Source: Lysobacterales bacterium (GTDB lineage: Bacteria > Pseudomonadota > Gammaproteobacteria > Xanthomonadales > SZUA-5). From it: DNA of 7,292 bases. Numbering within the stretch: position 1 is the stretch's first letter; each line of letters starts with the position of its first letter. Below the pieces are notes generated by a model that saw only the letters and a list, made by a program, of their open reading frames with translations, was not told where the DNA came from and did not search any database. A program made the translations under genes and the position numbers. This document shows positions 1 to 4,948 of the stretch, piece by piece. The DNA is taken from contig JANJUH010000080.1 of the NCBI GenBank assembly GCA_024710675.1, positions 1 to 7,292 of the forward strand, in the 5' to 3' direction.

Positions 1-267
1 GGTGAAGTCCTGCATCACCACGCGCGCCGGCATGAAGGGGATTTCCTGCGTCGACGGCGTCTTCGGATCCCAGTTCAGCAGCGCCGAGATATGCGATTCC
101 GTGACGTTTTCACCGTCCTCGAAGCGCAACAGGTTCTCCAGCAGGATCTTCAGCGAGTAGGGCAGGCGCTGCAGGTTGAAGCGCGGCGCCAGGGCGGCCA
201 GGCGGTGGTAGTGGTAGACCTTGCCGCCCGAGGTGAGGGTCGCGCGCGTGCCGAAGCTGTTGTTCAT
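1..267 (-). CDS. acnA: Aconitate hydratase (AcnA type), N-terminal 89 residues, cut by window edge
   Basis: Aconitase interconverts citrate and isocitrate in the TCA cycle using a [4Fe-4S] cluster in the cytoplasm. Only the first 89 codons of a family usually close to 900 residues are present, and the frame is open to base 1. The visible part begins MNNSFGTRATLTSGGKVYHY and continues through LPYSLKILLENLLR (about 35-48), FEDGENVT and NWDPKT to PARVVMQDFT at the edge. This is the characteristic start of AcnA/IRP-type aconitases, not AcnB. The cluster cysteines and most of the active site lie outside the window. The ATG at 267 is preceded by GGAG (plus-strand CTCC, 274-277) at a spacing of 6 nt. 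The gene is divergent from the small membrane-protein gene at 424. The family call is firm; acnA versus a paralogue such as acnD rests on the N-terminus only. Confidence 0.9.
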   Translation of the reverse strand, partial: MNNSFGTRATLTSGGKVYHYHRLAALAPRFNLQRLPYSLKILLENLLRFEDGENVTESHISALLNWDPKTPSTQEIPFMPARVVMQDFT

Positions 268-324
268 GGATGGCTCCGTCGAAGGGGTTTGGGCCAGGGC
301 CGGAATCGGCCAGGGCAGCCCGCG

Positions 325-330
325 ATTATG
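325..330 (-). promoter_or_regulatory. Possible -10 element for acnA
   Basis: On the minus strand, CATAAT (plus ATTATG) matches five of six bases of the sigma-70 -10 consensus and would give a leader of about 50 nt before the acnA start. There is no convincing -35 hexamer at 16-18 bp, so this is a weak assignment. Just upstream, GCCGATCG occurs twice in direct orientation (331-338 and 356-363), each copy containing the palindrome CGATCG; this could be a regulator site or chance. Confidence 0.3.
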
Positions 331-388
331 GCCGATCGGGCGACGCTCTGGCATCGCCGATCGTCGAAGATCCCGGGTGCCGGCTGGC

Positions 389-394
389 TATACT
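389..394 (+). promoter_or_regulatory. Possible -10 element for the DUF5989 gene
   Basis: TATACT matches five of six bases of the -10 consensus. It would start transcription near 401, giving a leader of about 23 nt before the ATG at 424. No good -35 hexamer lies 16-18 bp upstream, and no Shine-Dalgarno sequence is visible in the short leader. It supports the 424 start over an in-frame extension further upstream, because the element lies inside that extension. Confidence 0.35.
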
Positions 395-423
395 GGGGCG
401 ATCATCGTCGTCCGCCGCTCACC

Positions 424-576
424 ATGCTCGATATCCTCAAGGAACTCTGGTCCTTCCTGCGCGTGCGCAAGAAGTACTGGCTGATGCCCATCGTCATCGT
501 GCTGGTGCTGATCGGCGGCATCCTGGTGGCCGTGAAGGGGACCGTGATCGCGCCGTTCATCTACACGTTGTTCTGA
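424..576 (+). CDS. Small DUF5989-type membrane protein (50 aa)
   Basis: A 50-residue protein with an amphipathic, basic N-terminus (LKELWSFLRVRKKYW, residues 5-19) and one strongly hydrophobic segment at about 20-38 (LMPIVIVLVLIGGILVAVKG). The final motif is APFIYTLF. From memory, this layout (a LKEFW-FLK-RKK start, one helix, then a PFIYTLF end) defines the DUF5989 family of tiny inner-membrane proteins, often encoded beside an SxtJ-like membrane protein and a carbamoyltransferase in secondary-metabolite or surface-polymer loci. None of those partners is visible here; the neighbours are acnA and smpB. The frame is open upstream to 91, but the proposed start coincides with the family's own N-terminus and follows a -10-like TATACT. 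No Shine-Dalgarno is seen, so initiation may be weak. The molecular function is unknown. Confidence 0.8.
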   Translation: MLDILKELWSFLRVRKKYWLMPIVIVLVLIGGILVAVKGTVIAPFIYTLF

Positions 577-613
577 GGCGAGTTCGCAGCAGCGCGGCCT
601 GGGTAAGTGGTCC

Positions 614-630
614 GCGCGCCTGCGGCGCGC
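614..630 (+). terminator. GC-only hairpin downstream of the DUF5989 gene
   Basis: GCGCGCC (614-620), loop TGC, then GGCGCGC (624-630) form a perfect 7-bp stem 37 nt after the stop codon of the small membrane protein gene. The position suits a terminator, but no T-run follows, so classical intrinsic termination is not supported. It may simply stabilise the 3' end of the transcript. Confidence 0.3.
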
Positions 631-632
631 TC

Positions 633-653
633 AGTGGCAAGTGGCAAGTGGCA
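633..653 (+). repeat. Three tandem AGTGGCA heptamers
   Basis: AGTGGCA is repeated three times without mismatch (633-639, 640-646, 647-653). It is the left bracket of a composite intergenic element; related heptamers in the opposite orientation stand at 778-805, on the far side of a double hairpin. The same heptamer family recurs downstream of fur at 2939-2959. Confidence 0.9.
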
Positions 654-701
654 AGAGCGTGTCGCGTCTGCCGTTCTCCGGATCCACTCCGCCAGCACAG
701 T

Positions 702-775
702 GCCGAAGAGCGTCCGGATGAATCCGGACCCACCAGGGCACCGCAAGCCCGTGGGTCGGCATTCATGCCGACGCT
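702..775 (+). repeat. REP/BIME-like double-hairpin element, copy A
   Basis: A 74-bp element built of two palindromes: GTCCGGATGAATCCGGAC (712-729) and GTCGGCATTCATGCCGAC (755-772). They are linked by a third inverted pair, GACCCAC (727-733) with GTGGGTC (751-757), so the whole can fold as a three-branched structure. Copy B, at 3080-3153, is the same element in reverse orientation, identical at 67 of 74 positions. It sits in the convergent gap between the DUF5989 gene and smpB, the usual location for repetitive extragenic palindromes. No transposase is present, so mobilisation would need a RAYT-type enzyme encoded elsewhere. Confidence 0.85.
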
Positions 776-777
776 TC

Positions 778-805
778 CGCCACTCACCACTCACCACTTG
801 CCACT
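778..805 (-). repeat. Four tandem AGTGGYR heptamers, inverted relative to 633-653
   Basis: Read on the minus strand from 805, the units are AGTGGCA, AGTGGTG, AGTGGTG and AGTGGCG. They begin 11 nt beyond the smpB stop codon and point away from smpB toward the double hairpin. Together with the three forward heptamers at 633-653 they bracket copy A as inverted repeats. Confidence 0.85.
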
Positions 806-816
806 TTCCGCTCCTC

Positions 817-1296
817 TCACCTGTTCCGCTCCGCCATGATCCGCGCCTTGTCGCGCTGCCAGTCGCGCTCCTTTTCGGTCTCGCGCTTGTCGTGCAGCTT
901 CTTGCCCTTGGCGAGGCCGAGGTCGACCTTGACCCGGTTGCCCTTCCAGTAGAGCTTGAGCGGGATCACGGTGTAGCCCTTGCGCTCGACGGCACCGATC
1001 AGGCGATCCAGCTCGATCTTGTGCAGGAGCAACTTGCGGTTGCGCATCTTGTCGGCGACGACATGGGTCGAGGCCGAGATGAGCGGGCTGATCTGTGCGC
1101 CGAACAGCCAGGCCTCGCCGTCCTTGAGTAGCGCATAGCTCTCGCCGAAGTTGATGCGGCCATCGCGCAGGCTCTTGACCTCCCAGCCTTCGAGCACCAG
1201 GCCCGCCTCGAAGTGCTCGTCGATGTGATAATCGAAGCGAGCGCGCTTGTTGACGGCGATCACCGGGTCCCTCTGTTTCTTCTCCGCCTTGGCCAT
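817..1296 (-). CDS. smpB: SsrA-binding protein SmpB (trans-translation)
   Basis: SmpB binds the tRNA-like end of tmRNA (SsrA) and brings it into the A site of ribosomes stalled on broken mRNA, so that they are released and the nascent peptide is tagged for proteolysis. The 159-residue product has the usual family length. It shows the OB-fold core signatures VIAVNKRARFDYHI, LVLEGWEVKSLRDGRINF (about 34-51) and FGAQISPL. It ends in the conserved basic tail KGKKLHDKRETEKERDWQR, which folds in the mRNA channel. The ATG at 1296 gives the family start MAKAEKKQ and is preceded by GGGA at 4 nt. The frame stays open upstream to 1794, but that part is antisense to ratA. The gene is divergent from ratA; ssrA itself is not in the window. 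Confidence 0.97.
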   Translation of the reverse strand: MAKAEKKQRDPVIAVNKRARFDYHIDEHFEAGLVLEGWEVKSLRDGRINFGESYALLKDGEAWLFGAQISPLISASTHVVADKMRNRKLLLHKIELDRLIGAVERKGYTVIPLKLYWKGNRVKVDLGLAKGKKLHDKRETEKERDWQRDKARIMAERNR

Positions 1297-1374
1297 GTCG
1301 TCCCTGTCGTGACTGATACTTCTTCCAATCCTGCATCTTCGCCCGAGCAGGGCCCGGGCGCCAAGCCGTCGGAG

Positions 1375-1800
1375 GTGCGCATCCAGCGTTCGGCGCTGGT
1401 GCCACAGCCTCCTGAGCGGATGTACGCGCTGGTGGCCGATGTCGAACGCTACCCTGAATGGTTCGACTGGTGCAGCGATGGCCGGGTGATCAGCCGCGAC
1501 GGCGACAACCTGACAGCAGAGTTGGGAGTGCGTGTCGCCGGCATCCGCCTGTCCTTCGCCACCCGCAATCGCGGCACGCCGCCATCGCGCATCGATCTCA
1601 GCCTCGCAAACGGACCCTTCCGCCAGCTCGAAGGCCATTGGCGCTTCGATGCATTGGGGGAGGCCGGATGCCGGGTCAGCCTCGATCTCGGCTTCGAGAT
1701 CGGCTCGCAGTGGGTGGGCGGGGCCTTGGCCATCGGCTTCCGTCGCATCGTCGATCGCATGGTCGAGGACTTCTGCCAGGTCGCGCGCCGCCATGGCTGA
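1375..1800 (+). CDS. ratA: RatA-type START-domain protein (ribosome association toxin / CoQ-binding family)
   Basis: The protein belongs to the SRPBCC/START fold shared by E. coli RatA and mitochondrial Coq10. E. coli RatA is reported to bind the 50S subunit and block 70S formation; relatives bind quinone or lipid, and the native role is debated. The family pattern is clear: IQRSALVPQPPERMYALVAD, VERYPEWFDWC, VRVAGIRLSFATRN, LANGPFRQLEGHWRF and ending DRMVEDFCQVARRHG. The start is uncertain. GTG at 1375 (141 aa) places the initiator one residue after the aligned E. coli start, but its GGAG abuts the codon. GTG at 1309 (163 aa) would add a Ser/Pro-rich leader encoded by AT-rich codons unlike the rest, and would leave only 12 bp to the divergent smpB start. 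I prefer 1375. The stop overlaps the start of rnfH by 8 bp, which implies coupled translation. Confidence 0.85.
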   Translation: MRIQRSALVPQPPERMYALVADVERYPEWFDWCSDGRVISRDGDNLTAELGVRVAGIRLSFATRNRGTPPSRIDLSLANGPFRQLEGHWRFDALGEAGCRVSLDLGFEIGSQWVGGALAIGFRRIVDRMVEDFCQVARRHG

Positions 1801-2140
1801 GTGGCTGCGCGTCGAGGTGGCTTACGCCTTGCCGGAACGTCAATGGCTGTTCCTGCTCGATCTGCCCGTCGGCAGTACCGCGGGCGAGGCTTTGCGGCAA
1901 AGCGGTCTGGATCAGGAAACGAGCCTGCCCGAGGCCGTCGAACTGTCGGTCTTCGGGCGCCCTTGCCGGCGCGATACGGTGCTCACCGACGGTGATCGCG
2001 TCGAAGTGCTCAGGCCGCTGGTCTTCGATCCCAAGGAATCACGTCGCCGCCGCGCGGCGCACGCCGCCCGGGCAAATCAGTCGCCCGCGGCTTCCGTGGC
2101 AGGGTCCTCGCCGGCCCGAACCGCCTTGCCGGGCTCGTAG
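1793..2140 (+). CDS. rnfH: RnfH family ubiquitin-like protein (RatB)
   Basis: RnfH (UPF0125, also called RatB or PasI) is a small beta-grasp protein almost always encoded directly after ratA; it was proposed as an antitoxin to RatA/PasT, but its function remains unsettled. The family signatures are present in order: LRVEVAYALPERQWLF (residues 5-20), LPVGSTAGEALRQSGL, VELSVFGRPCRRDTVLTDGD and RVEVLRPLVFDPKESRRRRA (about 71-90). The ATG at 1793 lies inside the end of ratA (overlap ATGGCTGA), so the pair is probably translationally coupled. The conserved domain ends near residue 90. The last 20 or so residues, rich in Ala, Ser and Pro, are encoded by DNA that is also the 3' end of bamE on the other strand. 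Total length 115 aa, slightly longer than many homologues because of that tail. Confidence 0.92.
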   Translation: MAEWLRVEVAYALPERQWLFLLDLPVGSTAGEALRQSGLDQETSLPEAVELSVFGRPCRRDTVLTDGDRVEVLRPLVFDPKESRRRRAAHAARANQSPAASVAGSSPARTALPGS

Positions 2141-2430
2141 TCGCCCTCGATCCGCACCAGCACGTTGTCCTGGAAGACGACCGTCAGGCGCTTGAGGTCG
2201 TTGCCTTCCTTTTCCTTGAGCGCGGAGATGTACTCCCAGCGGTCCTCATGGAAAGGGCTCTGCACGGCCGGGGTGCCCAGCACCAACGCAACCTGGCGCT
2301 TGGTCATGCCGGGCTTGAGCGCATCGACCTGTTCGGCCTCGAGGATGTTGCCCTGCTGGATGCTCTGCTTGTAGAGCAGGCCGCAGCCCTGGGTCAGGAC
2401 AGCGATCAGCAGGAGAGCAAGGATGCGCAT
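2077..2430 (-). CDS. bamE: Outer membrane assembly lipoprotein BamE (SmpA/OmlA)
   Basis: BamE is a small lipoprotein of the BAM complex that inserts beta-barrel proteins into the outer membrane. From the ATG at 2430 the product is 117 aa and starts with a lipoprotein signal: MRILALLLIAVLTQGC, with Cys16 as the expected lipidated residue in the lipobox LTQGC. The mature part shows the SmpA/OmlA fold motifs YKQSIQQGN, LKPGMTKRQVALVLGTP (about 39-55), DRWEYI and LTVVFQDNVLVRIEG. An in-frame GTG at 2442 would add four residues (V/M-D-T-P) and is the alternative start; both have only GGA-type ribosome sites, and the ATG gives the more typical signal peptide. The last 64 bp overlap the convergent rnfH tail. 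The gene is divergent from fur, as in Pseudomonas, where it is called omlA. Confidence 0.94.
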   Translation of the reverse strand: MRILALLLIAVLTQGCGLLYKQSIQQGNILEAEQVDALKPGMTKRQVALVLGTPAVQSPFHEDRWEYISALKEKEGNDLKRLTVVFQDNVLVRIEGDYEPGKAVRAGEDPATEAAGD

Positions 2431-2436
2431 CGGGGT

Positions 2437-2465
2437 ATCCACGGTTCATCCACGGGAGCGTGGAT
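2437..2465. promoter_or_regulatory. Three 7-bp half-sites at 11-bp intervals between bamE and fur
   Basis: ATCCACG occurs at 2437-2443 and 2448-2454, and its inverse CGTGGAT at 2459-2465. The three starts are exactly 11 bp apart with 4-bp gaps. The second and third form a palindrome, ATCCACG-GGAG-CGTGGAT. The array lies immediately ahead of the bamE ATG and overlaps a minus-strand TATTAT (2464-2469). It could be an operator or, if transcribed, alternative hairpins in the bamE leader. It does not resemble a Fur box. Confidence 0.55.
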
Positions 2466-2469
2466 AATA
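2464..2469 (-). promoter_or_regulatory. Possible -10 element for bamE
   Basis: TATTAT on the minus strand (plus ATAATA) is the most AT-rich stretch of the 87-bp bamE-fur gap and would start transcription about 27 nt before the bamE ATG. No clear -35 is present. On the plus strand the same area reads GATAAT (2463-2468), and TATAGG at 2485-2490 is a second candidate for fur, so the two genes probably have overlapping divergent promoters that I cannot separate by eye. Confidence 0.3.
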
Positions 2470-2517
2470 CAGGGCCGGGTTCGCTATAGGCCCGTCATCC
2501 TTCAAGCGAGGTTCACC

Positions 2518-2946
2518 ATGCCCCAGCGTAGCGATCGACCCGCCGAAAGCCAGGATCTGCGCAAGGCCGGGCTCAAGGTCACCCATCCGCGGATGCGGAT
2601 CCTCGACCTGCTCGGGACCACCGAAAAGAAGCACCTGACCGCCGAAGAGGTCTACCGCGAGCTGCTCGACCAGGGCGACGACATCGCGCTGGCCACGGTT
2701 TACCGGGTGCTCAACCAGTTCGAGTCAGCGGGCATCGTCTGTCGCCACCACTTCGAGGGCGGCCAGTCGGTGTACGAGCTGGCCCAGGAAGGCCATCACG
2801 ATCACATGGTCTGCATGGAGACCGGCAAGGTCATCGAGTTCGAGAGCCCGGAAATCGAGCAGTTGCAGGAACAGATCGCCGCCGAGCACGGCTACGAGAT
2901 CGCCGATCACAGCCTGGTGCTGTATGTGAGACCGCTGAAGCGGTGA
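2518..2946 (+). CDS. fur: Ferric uptake regulator Fur (Pseudomonas type)
   Basis: Fur is the Fe(II)-responsive dimeric repressor of iron uptake genes. The 142-residue product opens with LRKAGLKVTHPRMRILDLL (about 14-32) of the winged helix. The recognition region DIALATVYRVLNQFESAG lies at 55-72 and the metal-binding motif HHDHMVC at 93-99, followed by GKVIEF. His39 (KKHLTAEE) matches the first metal ligand of the family. The E. coli zinc cysteines are mostly absent: after Cys99 the sequence is CMET rather than CxxC, and the protein ends at LYVRPLKR without the C-terminal cysteine pair. Pseudomonas Fur has the same layout, so this is a lineage trait, not damage. The ATG at 2518 has GAGG (2508-2511) at 6 nt. 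Its stop codon lies inside a heptamer repeat array. Confidence 0.97.
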   Translation: MPQRSDRPAESQDLRKAGLKVTHPRMRILDLLGTTEKKHLTAEEVYRELLDQGDDIALATVYRVLNQFESAGIVCRHHFEGGQSVYELAQEGHHDHMVCMETGKVIEFESPEIEQLQEQIAAEHGYEIADHSLVLYVRPLKR

Positions 2947-2959
2947 GTGGTGAGTGGCA
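2939..2959 (+). repeat. Three AGYGGYR heptamers starting in the last codons of fur
   Basis: The units are AGCGGTG (2939-2945), AGTGGTG (2946-2952) and AGTGGCA (2953-2959). The fur stop TGA is at 2944-2946, so the array begins within the last codons of the gene and runs outward. The heptamers are the same family as those at 633-653 and 778-805. A degenerate inverted partner (AATGGCA, AGCGGCC on the minus strand, 3164-3177) abuts the recN stop. Confidence 0.8.
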
Positions 2960-2969
2960 GAAGCCCGCT

Positions 2970-3041
2970 CCGGCGCAGGCTTGAATCCAGCGCTGTACCC
3001 GGCATCGCCGCAAGTTTGTACTGGATCCCGGCCTGCGCCGG
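2970..3041. repeat. Inverted-repeat element with 21-bp arms
   Basis: The left arm 2970-2990 and the right arm 3021-3041 are inverted copies matching at 18 of 21 positions, separated by 30 bp. The right arm also contains a local hairpin, ATCCCGGC-CTGC-GCCGGGAT (3025-3044), which could act as a transcription stop for either convergent gene. The arm sequence (CTGGATCCCGG...CGGGATGACGA) resembles a dispersed intergenic repeat seen in many GC-rich proteobacteria; that resemblance is from memory. Confidence 0.65.
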
Positions 3042-3079
3042 GATGACGAGCCTGGCGGCTGATGCGTGATGAGCCCTTG

Positions 3080-3153
3080 AGCGTCGGCATGAATGCCGAC
3101 CCACGGGCTCTCGGCGATGTTGTGGGTCCGGATTCATCCGGACGCTCTTCGGC
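3080..3153 (-). repeat. REP/BIME-like double-hairpin element, copy B
   Basis: The reverse-orientation copy of the element at 702-775. The palindromes are at 3083-3100 and 3126-3143, and the linking pair GACCCAC/GTGGGTC is at 3098-3104 and 3122-3128. Of 74 positions 67 agree with copy A, and all seven differences fall in the central stretch between the two hairpins. It sits in the fur-recN convergent gap. Confidence 0.85.
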
Positions 3154-3176
3154 GCTGACTGATGGCCGCTTGCCAT

Positions 3177-4853
3177 TCAGGGTTTTGTTCCCAGCCTTTC
3201 GCGCAGATCCGCGGCCGCAGCGAGCGTCGCCGGTGTGATCTCCACGCCGCCCTGCATGCGGGCCAGTTCCTCGATGCGTGGTCCGTCGGCAAGGGCGCTG
3301 ACCTGCGATTCGCTGCGGCCCTCGCGGACCTGCTTCTCGACGCGGTAGTGGTGGTCGGCGCAGGCGGCGACCTGGGCGAGGTGGGTCACGCACAGCACCT
3401 GGCGGCGCGCCCCGAGCGCATGCAGGGTGCGGCCGACGATCTCGGCGATGGCGCCGCCGATGCCGGAATCGACTTCGTCGAAGACCAGTGTCGGCGTGTC
3501 GTCGAGCGCAATGGTCGCCACCTTGATCGCCAGGCTGATGCGCGCCAGTTCGCCGCCGGACGCCACCTTGCGCAAGGGGCGCGGCGCCATGCCGGCATTG
3601 GCGCTGACCAGGAATTCGACCTGCTCGCTGCCGCTCGCTTGTGGCTCGCCGTCGATGGGCTCGATGCGCACCTCGAAGCGACCACCGCCCATGCCAAGCC
3701 GGTGCATCAGCGTGCTGACTTCTTCGCCCAGCGCGAGTGCGGCCTGCTCGCGACGGCCGCGCAGCGTGGCTGCGGCCTCCCGCCACGCGGATTCGACGGC
3801 GATGCGTTCACGGTCCAACGCCTCCAGGCGTGTGCCCGCGCTCGCGGCCTCGTCCAGACGCGTGGCGAGCGCGGCGCGCACTGCGGCCAGTTCGCTCATC
3901 GGCACGCGATGTTTGCGCGCGAGTGCGTGCAGGCGGCCGAGCTCGGACTCTGCTTGTGCCAGGCGTTCGGGATCGAGGTCGACCGCCTCCCGGCGGCGTC
4001 GCAATATGCTGAGCGCTTCGTCCAGTTGGACCTGCGCGTTCTCCAGCAGCGCCGAGGCCTCGCCGAGTTCGCCGTCGTAACTCGCAAGCCGCGCGCACTC
4101 CTGGGCGGCCAGGGCAAGCGCGCGGCGGGCGCTCGCACCTTCGTCGTCCTCGAGCATGGCTTCCAGGCGACCCAGGCCCTCGAGCAACTCGCCGGCATGG
4201 CTGAGCCGGCGATGTTCCTGCTCCAGTGCCTCGATCCGTGCGGGCTCGGTGTCGGCCTGGTCAAGTCCTGCGATCTGCGCTTCCAGCAGCGCGATCTCGT
4301 CGGCACCGACCGCATGCGCGGCGCGCAGGGCTTCCTCCCGGGCGCGGATTTCGCGCCAGCGTCGGGCCAGTGTGGCGACGGCCTCGCGCTCGGGCTCGTT
4401 CTTCGAGTATTGGTCGAGCAAATCGAGCTGGTGGCTGCGCTCGAGCAGGGCCTGGTGTTCGTGCTGGCCGTGGATCTCGATCAGCAGGCCCGCCAGCTCG
4501 CGCAGTTGCTGCAGCGATGCCGGGCGGCCATTGATGAAGGCGCGCGAGCCGCCATCGGCACGTACCACACGGCGCAGCAGGCACTGGCCTTCGTCGTCGA
4601 GTTCATGCTCCTTCAGCCAGGCTGTCGCGGCCGGAACGGCGCTGGTATCCCACTCTGCGCTGGCCTCGCCGCGCTCGGCCCCCTGGCGAACGACCCCGCT
4701 GTCTGCCCGCCCACCGGCGAGCAGGCTGAGCGCATCGACCAGGATCGACTTGCCGGCGCCGGTTTCGCCGGTGATGACGGACATTCCGGGCGCAAGGGAC
4801 AGGTCGACGCGGCTGGCGACGGCCAGATCGCGCAGGCTCAGGTTCGACAGCAT
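3177..4853 (-). CDS. recN: DNA repair ATPase RecN (SMC-like)
   Basis: RecN is an SMC-type ATPase that acts at DNA double-strand breaks with RecA, holding ends and sister chromatids. The 558-residue product is close to the E. coli length of 553. The N-terminal head starts MLSNLSLRDLAV with Walker A GETGAGKS at 29-36. The RecN motif IEIHGQHEHQALL follows near 130. Long Glu/Ala/Arg/Leu-rich coiled coils occupy roughly 150-360. The C-terminal head carries the ABC signature SGGELARISLAIK (about 430), Walker B TLVFDEVDSGIGG (about 455-468) and the switch THLAQVAACADHH. The ATG at 4853 gives the family start. The frame is open to 5066, but that extension has no homology-like content and would overlap the repeat element. 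No SOS box is apparent upstream. It converges with fur. Confidence 0.97.
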   Translation of the reverse strand: MLSNLSLRDLAVASRVDLSLAPGMSVITGETGAGKSILVDALSLLAGGRADSGVVRQGAERGEASAEWDTSAVPAATAWLKEHELDDEGQCLLRRVVRADGGSRAFINGRPASLQQLRELAGLLIEIHGQHEHQALLERSHQLDLLDQYSKNEPEREAVATLARRWREIRAREEALRAAHAVGADEIALLEAQIAGLDQADTEPARIEALEQEHRRLSHAGELLEGLGRLEAMLEDDEGASARRALALAAQECARLASYDGELGEASALLENAQVQLDEALSILRRRREAVDLDPERLAQAESELGRLHALARKHRVPMSELAAVRAALATRLDEAASAGTRLEALDRERIAVESAWREAAATLRGRREQAALALGEEVSTLMHRLGMGGGRFEVRIEPIDGEPQASGSEQVEFLVSANAGMAPRPLRKVASGGELARISLAIKVATIALDDTPTLVFDEVDSGIGGAIAEIVGRTLHALGARRQVLCVTHLAQVAACADHHYRVEKQVREGRSESQVSALADGPRIEELARMQGGVEITPATLAAAADLRERLGTKP

Positions 4854-4884
4854 GCGGATTCGAGGGTCTGGTGGACTGCCGCCC

Positions 4885-4913
4885 ACTATGGCGCGGCGGC
4901 GGTGGTGGTGCAA
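4885..4913 (-). promoter_or_regulatory. Candidate sigma-70 promoter for recN
   Basis: On the minus strand, TTGCAC (4913-4908), a 17-bp spacer and CATAGT (4890-4885) match the consensus at four bases per hexamer with ideal spacing. Transcription would begin near 4878 and leave a leader of about 25 nt. No CTG-N10-CAG LexA site overlaps it, so control by the SOS response, known for E. coli recN, is not visible here. Confidence 0.4.
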
Positions 4914-4918
4914 CGCGG

Positions 4919-4948
4919 CTTGAAGTCGGCTGCCATCGTCCCCACGCT
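4919..4948 (+). promoter_or_regulatory. Candidate heat-shock (sigma-32) promoter upstream of hrcA
   Basis: CTTGAAG (4919-4925), a 14-nt spacer and CCCCACGCT (4940-4948) closely match the sigma-32 consensus CTTGAA(A) / CCCCAT-T. The start point would be near 4955, about 230 nt ahead of the hrcA GTG. A perfect dyad, GCTGCCAT (4929-4936) and ATGGCAGC (4950-4957), overlaps the spacer, the -10 element and the predicted start point. Confidence 0.6.

Noticed and set aside
91..423. In-frame N-terminal extension of the DUF5989 protein
   Set aside because: The extension overlaps acnA on the other strand and its promoter region, has an erratic composition, and the family protein starts at MLDILKE.
633..805. 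CRISPR-like array
   Set aside because: The heptamers are directly tandem without spacers and are inverted on the two sides; there are no cas genes.
1297..1794. Upstream extension of the smpB reading frame
   Set aside because: It is antisense to ratA, which carries the real family motifs, and SmpB normally starts at the MAKAEKK position.
2431..2517. Fur box controlling fur
   Set aside because: GGATAATAC at 2462-2470 holds one GATAAT-like hexamer, but there is no second or inverted half as the 19-bp Fur box needs.
2518..2946. Fur as a damaged gene because it lacks the zinc cysteines
   Set aside because: Pseudomonas-type Fur proteins share the missing CxxC partner and the short C-terminus, so the gene is intact.
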